Assembly (NCBI GenBank): GCA_964650975.1
Contig: CAZYWA010000109.1
Location: 1-17,901, forward strand
Length of the DNA: 17,901 nucleotides
Direction: 5' to 3'
Origin: CAZYWA01 sp964650975 [NCBI: uncultured bacterium]
GTDB lineage: Bacteria; JADJOY01
How positions within the stretch are numbered: position 1 is the first letter of the stretch; each line of letters opens with the position of its first letter. The position numbers were made by a program, and so were the translations under genes. Shown here in pieces: positions 14,110 to 17,901 of this stretch. A model generated the notes under the pieces. It was not told the DNA's origin and made no database searches. It saw nothing but the letters and a program-made list of their open reading frames with translations.

Positions 14110-14128
14110 GGCGCCGCTCCGCGGCGCC
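14110..14128 (+). terminator. GC-rich hairpin after the kinase gene
   Basis: GGCGCCGC (14110-14117), a 3-nt loop and GCGGCGCC (14121-14128) form a perfect 8-bp stem 38 bp after the kinase stop codon. It lacks a T run, so termination would not be the classical intrinsic type. Confidence 0.4.
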
Positions 14129-14160
14129 GGCCGTAGCGTACGAGTGGAGGCCCGTATCGG

Positions 14161-14178
14161 GGCCTTTCCGGCCTTTCC
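14161..14178 (+). repeat. Tandem 9-bp duplication
   Basis: GGCCTTTCC occurs twice head to tail (14161-14169 and 14170-14178), at the edge of the AT-richer convergent intergenic segment. No function is apparent. Confidence 0.6.
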
Positions 14179-14258
14179 CTCGCGAATCAGCCCGATTTCA
14201 GGAGTATCCCGCGGTATTTTGTCAGCAGAGTACGACAATATTCGTCGGCGCATTTTGA

Positions 14259-14290
14259 CACTTTCCGTCGGCACCTGCCGACGAAAAGTG
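14259..14290. terminator. Long hairpin between convergent kinase and sensor genes
   Basis: CACTTTCCGTCGGC (14259-14272) and GCCGACGAAAAGTG (14277-14290) pair over 14 bp with one mismatch around ACCT. It ends 24 bp before the sensor gene stop and is a good shared terminator candidate. The surrounding 14180-14290 is clearly richer in A and T than the rest of the window and may be a remnant of foreign DNA. Confidence 0.5.
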
Positions 14291-14313
14291 CTAGCGAGTT
14301 GTAACCGCGCCGT

Positions 14314-15999
14314 TCAGAGCACCAGCGTGAACGTGGTGCCGCCCGGGCCGGTCTCGAACGTGACCGAGCCGCCGCGAGCGTCGGCGATGGCCTTCACGAT
14401 CGCGAGGCCGAGTCCGGTGCCGCCGCCGTCGCGCTCGGTGGTGAAGAAGCGCTCGAAGATCCGCGCCCGGTTGCGCTCGCTGATGCCGGGCCCGCGATCG
14501 CGCACCGCGATCCGCAGCCGCGGGGCGTCGCGCCGCCCGTTCCGCGACGGCACGTCGACGATCACCTCGACCGGCTTGCCGCCGCCGTGGCGGAGGGCGT
14601 TGTCGAGCAAGTTGGTGAGCGCCGAGCCGAGCAGCTCGGGAGCGATCGCGATCGATTCCGGAGCGTGCGCGCGATCGAGCTGCACGCGGCTCCCGTAGCT
14701 CGCGGCGATCTCGTCGAGGACCGGCCCCAGAGGCACCGGCTCGGCGGCACCCGCGACGCCGCGATTCTCGATCCGCGCCAGCTCGAGCAGCCGGCTCACC
14801 AGGCGCTCCGACCGGGCGGTGGCGGCGCCGATGTTGGCGAGGAAGCGGGTGCGCTGCTCGTCGCTCATCTCCTGCCAGCCGTCGCGCAAGAGCTCCGCGG
14901 CGCCGCCGATGCTGGTGAGCGGCGTCTTGAGCTCGTGGGTGACGTCGGCGGCGAAGTCGCGCACGTAGTCGGTGCGCGACGAGAGCTCGGCGGTCATGCG
15001 GTCGAGCGCCACCCGCAGCTCGTCGATCTCGGCGGGCGCCAGGCGCCCGAAGATCGGCATGGTCCGCGATCCTCCACGCACCACCTCGCGAGCGGCGGCG
15101 GTGAGCTTCCGCACCGGGCGCACGATCGCGCGCGCCGAGAGAAAGCTCACCGCGATCAGCACGCCGAGCGTCAGGATCCCCACACTGAAGATCCAGTGAC
15201 GCTCCTGCCAGACCGCCTCCAGCGGATCGAGGCTGGTGCGCGACATCTGCACCACGGCGATCACGTCGCTGCCGAAGCGGACCGGCATCGCGGTGAAGAC
15301 CCGCACCTTGCCGCGGCGCCGGATGCTGCCGAGCGGCGGCACCGGCTGGTCGCTGGCGCGCTGCCGCGCGACCGCTTCGTACTCGCCGTGCAGCGCCACC
15401 TGCACCTCGGGGAGGTCGTCGTAGCAGGCGCCCAGATCGGTGCCGCTGGTGGCCACCACGCAGCCGTTGCGATCGAGCACCCGCGCGCCGCTCAGGTTCA
15501 TGCGCTTGGCGCGGCGCAGGATCTGGCTCATCTGCTTGCCGATCACCCACTCGAGCCCGGAGCGGTCGTCGGCGAAGTGGCTGGGAGGCGGCAGCCGCGG
15601 CGCGATGCCCTTCCTGAGATCGATCTCGGGCTGCACCGGCGCGAAGCCCAGCCCCGCGGTGGCGGCGTTCACGTAGGGGAGCGAGCGCAGCGTCTCGAGG
15701 CCGTCCTCGCTCACCGCGGTCGACTCGGGGTCGACGAGTGGAGCGTCGGCCAGCACCTGGCCGGTGGCTTCCGCCCAGCGCTGCCGCCACGACTCGCCGA
15801 TCTGCACCGACTCGGCGATCAGGCTGCGCTCGGTCTCGTGCACCAGCGCGTCCGAGTAGAGCCGGAGCTGCGCCACGATCAAGAGCGGCGCCAGGAGCAC
15901 CGTGACCGCGACGCCCAGCAGCAAGAGCAGGATGTTGGGCCTGAGCCGCGGCCACTTGCGCCGCTGCTTGCGATCGGGATCGGCGTCGTCGCGATCCAT
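14314..15999 (-). CDS. CreC-like sensor histidine kinase
   Basis: This 561-residue inner-membrane sensor pairs with the response regulator encoded just upstream. Helix 1 (22-45) and helix 2 (270-290) enclose an extracytoplasmic domain (about 46-268) resembling that of CreC: VLDRNGCVVATSGTDLGACY (174-193), then HGEYEA. A HAMP-like linker (291-343) leads to the HisKA box THELKTPLTS (354-363) with His355. The ATPase part shows NLLDN (463-467), RDRGPG (500-505), FERFF (515-519) and GGGTGLGL (525-532). The sensor domain contains just two cysteines, 180 and 192, which could form a disulfide; the stimulus is unknown. Its ATG shares one base with the regulator's TGA stop (TGATG), indicating translational coupling. 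Confidence 0.92.
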   Translation of the reverse strand: MDRDDADPDRKQRRKWPRLRPNILLLLLGVAVTVLLAPLLIVAQLRLYSDALVHETERSLIAESVQIGESWRQRWAEATGQVLADAPLVDPESTAVSEDGLETLRSLPYVNAATAGLGFAPVQPEIDLRKGIAPRLPPPSHFADDRSGLEWVIGKQMSQILRRAKRMNLSGARVLDRNGCVVATSGTDLGACYDDLPEVQVALHGEYEAVARQRASDQPVPPLGSIRRRGKVRVFTAMPVRFGSDVIAVVQMSRTSLDPLEAVWQERHWIFSVGILTLGVLIAVSFLSARAIVRPVRKLTAAAREVVRGGSRTMPIFGRLAPAEIDELRVALDRMTAELSSRTDYVRDFAADVTHELKTPLTSIGGAAELLRDGWQEMSDEQRTRFLANIGAATARSERLVSRLLELARIENRGVAGAAEPVPLGPVLDEIAASYGSRVQLDRAHAPESIAIAPELLGSALTNLLDNALRHGGGKPVEVIVDVPSRNGRRDAPRLRIAVRDRGPGISERNRARIFERFFTTERDGGGTGLGLAIVKAIADARGGSVTFETGPGGTTFTLVL

Positions 16000-16706
16000 C
16001 AGGACCGGATGCGATAGCCCAGGCCGTGCACGGTCTCGATGGGATCGGCACCCCACGCGCGGAACTTGGCGCGGATGTGGCGCACGTGACTGTCGAGGGT
16101 GCGCTCCGCCGTGCCGTCCTCGCCGTACACGCGCTCGATCAGCTCGTCGCGCGCGTACAGGCGTCCGGGTGCGGCGAGCAGCGTCTCGAGCAGCGCGAAC
16201 TCGGTGGCCGTGAGGCGGACCTCGTGATCGCTCCAGGTGCAGCGGTGCCGCTCCGGATCGATGAGCAGCGGCCCGTGGCGCAGCGGGCGTCGCGCTTCCG
16301 GCTCGCCGCTCGCCGAGGCGGGTGTCTCGGCCGGATACGAGCGGCGCAGCAGCGCCTTCACCCGCGCCACCAGCTCGCGCGGGCTGAAGGGCTTCGTCAG
16401 GTAATCGTCGCCGCCCATCTCGAGCCCGACGATGCGATCGACCTCGTCGGCGCGGCTCGACAGGAAGAGCACCGGCACCCGCCCCTTGGCGGTGGCCCTG
16501 GCGCGGATGCGGCGGCACACCTCGAGCCCGTCTTCCTCGGGCATCACGATGTCGAGCACCACCAGGTCCACCGGCTCGAGGATGAAGTTGTCGATCGCCT
16601 CCGCGCCGTCGGCGGCCTCGACCACCCGATGGCCGGCCTTCTCGAGCGCGAAGCGGATCACCTCGCGGGTGTGGCCGTCGTCATCGACCACCAGGATGCG
16701 TGCCAT
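15999..16706 (-). CDS. CreB-like OmpR/PhoB-family response regulator
   Basis: This 235-residue regulator has a receiver domain (1-122) with acidic pocket DDD (8-10), phospho-acceptor Asp52 (VVLDIVMPEEDG), Ser83 and Lys105 (TKPFSPRELVARVKALLRR). The stretch PVLFLSSRADEVDRIVGLEM is close to CreB. A linker (123-140) precedes a winged-helix DNA-binding domain (141-235) with LTATEFALLETLL and the recognition region TLDSHVRHIRAKF, ending HGLGYRIRS. On activation it would bind direct repeats near its target genes, which are unknown. MARILVV at 16706 was chosen because GAGG lies 5 nt upstream. It is divergent from the right-hand beta-helix gene, a plausible but unproven target. Confidence 0.92.
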   Translation of the reverse strand: MARILVVDDDGHTREVIRFALEKAGHRVVEAADGAEAIDNFILEPVDLVVLDIVMPEEDGLEVCRRIRARATAKGRVPVLFLSSRADEVDRIVGLEMGGDDYLTKPFSPRELVARVKALLRRSYPAETPASASGEPEARRPLRHGPLLIDPERHRCTWSDHEVRLTATEFALLETLLAAPGRLYARDELIERVYGEDGTAERTLDSHVRHIRAKFRAWGADPIETVHGLGYRIRS

Positions 16707-17004
16707 CCAATCCTCGGCTGCGAAGCCTTCGTGCCAGGCCAGTCTCCGTGACCCGGGCTCCGGACGACAAGCCGCCGCTCGATCCGGTCGAGTGGCGGTC
16801 CGACGCGCGAGATCGTGCATCCCGGCCTCCGTGTTCCGCAAGCGCATGCACGGCAGTCGATCACCGCGCCATGGCCGAGCCGTGCTCGCTTGGTGCAGAG
16901 ATCGTGCAGACCGACAGGGACCGCGTCCTTCCGACCGCCGATCGCGCGCCGAGTCGTTTGCGCGGGGTCGCTCCGGCGCGCAAGATCGCGAGGACTGGAG
17001 GACG
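16707..17004. other. Divergent intergenic region, regulator gene and beta-helix gene
   Basis: This 298-bp region should hold promoters for both the response regulator and the beta-helix gene. AGGGACCGCGTCC (16916-16928) resembles the inner part of hairpin A of the twin-hairpin element in reverse, without its partner arm, and may be a decayed half copy. GGAGGA (16997-17002) is the ribosome binding site of the plus-strand gene. I saw no convincing -35/-10 pair. Confidence 0.5.
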
Positions 17005-17901
17005 ATGGCGAAGGGGACGCGGACGCTGGTCACGGGAGCGCTGGCGTCGATCCTCGCCTGGGCCGGCGCGGTCGCGGCGACGGCCGCCACGATCGTGGTG
17101 AACAGCACCGCCTACGAGCCGTCGACGCCGCCCGATGGGAATTGCACGTTTTCCGAGGCGATTCGCGCCGCGGAGTCGGATGCGGCGGTGGACGGCTGCG
17201 CCGCCGGAAACGGTCAGGACGTGATCTCCGTGCCCGCGGGCCGATTCGTCGTCGGTCCCGACGTCCAGAGCAAGCTCTTCGTCGTCGAGCACGATCTCGA
17301 GATCCGCGGCGCGGGACCCGATCGCACCATCCTCGACGCATCCGATGGCGAGGGCGGCCTGGTCGACTCCCCGGACGGACGGCCGGTGTCGCTGGTGATT
17401 CGTGACCTGACGCTCCAGAACGGCCGCGACGCCACCGTGTGGGCCACGGACGTGGGGCGAAGCGGGGTGCAGCTCACGTTGAAGAACGTCGTGATCGGGC
17501 GCGATCCGGCGCACAGCGGCACCGGCAGCGGGCTCGCCTGCCACTACGATGCACTGTGCACCGTGAAGAGCTCGCGGATCGAGAACCAGGGCGACCTGAG
17601 CTTCGGCGGCACCTACGGGCTGCAGGGTGGCGGAATCGACGTCTATCTCGCCTCCGTGACGGTCGAGGATTCGGTGATTCGCGGCAATCGCGCGCACTCG
17701 GGCGGCGGTGCCCTGGTGCGAGCCGGAACCCTCGAGCTCACGCGCACACTGGTGGCCGACAACCAGGCCGCGGCGATCGGCGGCGGCATCTTGCTGCTAC
17801 AGGATTTCTACCAAGGCGGCTCGTCGTCGGAGGTTCGCGTCGAGCAAAGCACCCTCACCGGGAACTCGGCTCCTCAAGGCGGAGGGATCTACGTGACGGG
17901 C
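17005..17901 (+). CDS. Secreted parallel beta-helix protein, 3' part beyond the window
   Basis: The first 299 residues of an exported protein are present; reading is open to the right edge. A signal peptide (MAKGTRTLVTGALASILAW, cleavage near AAT-AATI at 25-28) precedes a CSLREA-like segment, CTFSEAIRAAESD (47-59), a variant of the motif in the gene at 213-1370. Ladder-like repeats follow, such as LVIRDLTLQNGRD, VEDSVIRGNRAHSGGGALV and STLTGNSAPQGGGIYV, giving a right-handed parallel beta-helix with Pmp-like GGGI turns. It is likely surface-exposed or secreted; the C-terminal anchor is not visible. The ATG follows GGAGG at 3 nt, a short spacing. It is a relative of the window's first gene but clearly diverged. 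Confidence 0.85.
   Translation, partial: MAKGTRTLVTGALASILAWAGAVAATAATIVVNSTAYEPSTPPDGNCTFSEAIRAAESDAAVDGCAAGNGQDVISVPAGRFVVGPDVQSKLFVVEHDLEIRGAGPDRTILDASDGEGGLVDSPDGRPVSLVIRDLTLQNGRDATVWATDVGRSGVQLTLKNVVIGRDPAHSGTGSGLACHYDALCTVKSSRIENQGDLSFGGTYGLQGGGIDVYLASVTVEDSVIRGNRAHSGGGALVRAGTLELTRTLVADNQAAAIGGGILLLQDFYQGGSSSEVRVEQSTLTGNSAPQGGGIYVTG

Noticed and set aside
14587-16017. 476-residue plus-strand frame opposite the histidine kinase
   Set aside because: It is antisense to a complete histidine kinase and is low-complexity.
16916-16928. Fourth twin-hairpin element
   Set aside because: Only the loop and one arm of hairpin A are recognisable and the partner arm is missing, so it is at most a decayed half.
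1-17901. tRNA, rRNA or riboswitch genes
   Set aside because: No cloverleaf, rRNA-like stretch or known riboswitch core was recognised in any intergenic region.

Overview
The window is GC-rich, densely coding DNA. It carries no rRNA, tRNA, CRISPR array, intact insertion sequence or phage gene. Secreted beta-helix proteins with a CSLREA-type start, a TRAP transporter with a TatT lipoprotein, a GAF-plus-Ser/Thr-kinase protein and many dispersed hairpin repeats suggest a Gram-negative chromosome from a deltaproteobacterial-type lineage such as Binatia or Myxococcota. That placement is inference from gene style, not from a marker gene.

Layout. 213-1370 (-) is a secreted CSLREA/choice-of-anchor-Q beta-helix protein. 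1573-4575 (+) encodes a TRAP transporter: DctP solute receptor and a fused DctQM membrane protein, with a hairpin between them. 4988-5896 (-), convergent, is the TatT-family lipoprotein that completes a TPR-associated TRAP system. 6139-7257 (-) is a secreted SGNH esterase and 7358-7732 (-) an Smr-domain protein. The Smr gene is back to back with a DUF971 gene (7756-8073, +), their start codons only 23 bp apart. 8218-9369 (-) is a class V PLP enzyme, divergent from a small membrane protein (9460-9858, +). 9950-10993 (+) is a ferritin-like di-iron protein behind an operator-like palindrome. 11341-12483 (+) is a lipoprotein MsrA-MsrB fusion. 12687-14072 (+) is a cytosolic GAF-Ser/Thr kinase. 14314-16706 (-) is a CreB/CreC-like two-component pair whose stop and start codons share one base. 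17005 to the right edge (+) is a second, cut-off beta-helix protein.

Functional themes. The TRAP/TatT set imports an unknown and perhaps non-polar solute. MsrAB repairs oxidised methionine at the envelope. The two-component system and the GAF kinase are sensing and signalling modules. The SGNH esterase and the two beta-helix proteins are exported.

The intergenic DNA is the most distinctive part. It holds three copies of a twin-hairpin REP-like element whose two loops are complementary, a 72-bp dispersed repeat, and a third GGGGTGG-type hairpin family next to several gene ends. Several genes lack a Shine-Dalgarno sequence but have a TANNNT-type -10 hexamer 6-9 nt before the ATG, which suggests leaderless transcripts. 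I found no clearly new multi-gene defence or biosynthetic system.
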